NCBI GenBank assembly: GCA_032718475.1
Contig: JAUCBJ010005097.1
Coordinates: forward strand, 1-28,158
DNA from: Nemertoderma westbladi
Lineage: Eukaryota; Xenacoelomorpha; Nemertodermatida; Nemertodermatidae
Length of the DNA stretch: 28,158 nucleotides
Direction of reading: 5' to 3'
In this document: in pieces, positions 27,991 to 28,158 of the stretch
Layout of the letters: every line of letters starts with the position of its first letter
Numbering within the stretch: the first letter of the stretch is position 1
The notes under the pieces: model-generated
What the model saw: only the letters and a program-made list of their open reading frames with translations
The model's database searches: none
What the model was told of the DNA's origin: nothing
Translations under genes and position numbers: made by a program

Positions 27991-28158
27991 TGGACCATAA
28001 TCAGAGGCCGAGGGCACAATTAGCATTAGCGAGGCCCTCCCTGGTGGTGAATTATTCGTTTTCTATTATCGTTCCAAGCGTTGATGGCTAAGATTTGAAG
28101 GGCTTCAAAACCACAATGTTTATTTATGTAATATAGATCAAATATACAGTATACACAT

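Overview
The window is animal (metazoan) nuclear DNA. It is AT-rich and intron-bearing, packed with transposon remnants, and shows GT...AG splice sites that can be checked against protein homology. It is probably from a marine invertebrate. The abundant 8-base palindrome TAGGCCTA and the many CR1/Jockey-type LINE pieces fit such a genome, but the species cannot be fixed from sequence alone. Nothing bacterial or viral was seen.

Three protein-coding genes are supported, all on the minus strand. (1) A BAZ1A/ACF1-like chromatin-remodelling gene is the host gene. Four exons are visible, in transcript order: 27231-26966 (charged coil), 9505-9268 (start of DDT domain), 5446-5178 (rest of DDT) and 3937-3797 (WHIM1 motif). 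Their splice phases agree and the joined protein is collinear with BAZ1A. The 5' exons (WAC domain) and 3' exons (WHIM2, PHD, bromodomain) are not in the window. (2) A complete AP-1 complex gamma-adaptin gene (AP1G1-like; 793 codons, one intron) lies inside the 17.5-kb BAZ1A intron between 26965 and 9506. (3) A complete intronless ZNF593/Bud20-like gene lies at 2806-2327, just past the last visible BAZ1A exon and so probably in the next intron. Both nested genes have few or no introns inside an intron-rich host gene, which suggests they arrived as retrocopies and stayed intact.

Region by region: 1-2300 is AT-rich, with two copies of a short TIR element. 3.8-5.2 kb holds a BAZ1A intron with a 730-bp element ending in long G/C runs. 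5.4-9.3 kb is an intron filled with LINE fragments in both orientations. 9.5-13.3 kb has another LINE tail and diverged repeats. 13.3-16.5 kb is the gamma-adaptin gene. 16.5-24.6 kb is non-coding and repeat-rich: dispersed 74-bp and 54-bp families, an 87-bp TIR pair, and a 1.7-kb inverted repeat carrying a BED-finger fragment. 24.6-26.96 kb is a 2.3-kb minisatellite of 35-bp and 44-bp units that runs to within 6 bases of a BAZ1A splice donor and contains a 193-bp higher-order repeat. 27.2-28.16 kb has a possible LINE fragment and a hAT-like transposon end.

The most interesting features are the nested same-strand genes and the minisatellite with higher-order structure touching the splice donor. 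I found no multi-gene system, operon or CRISPR array.
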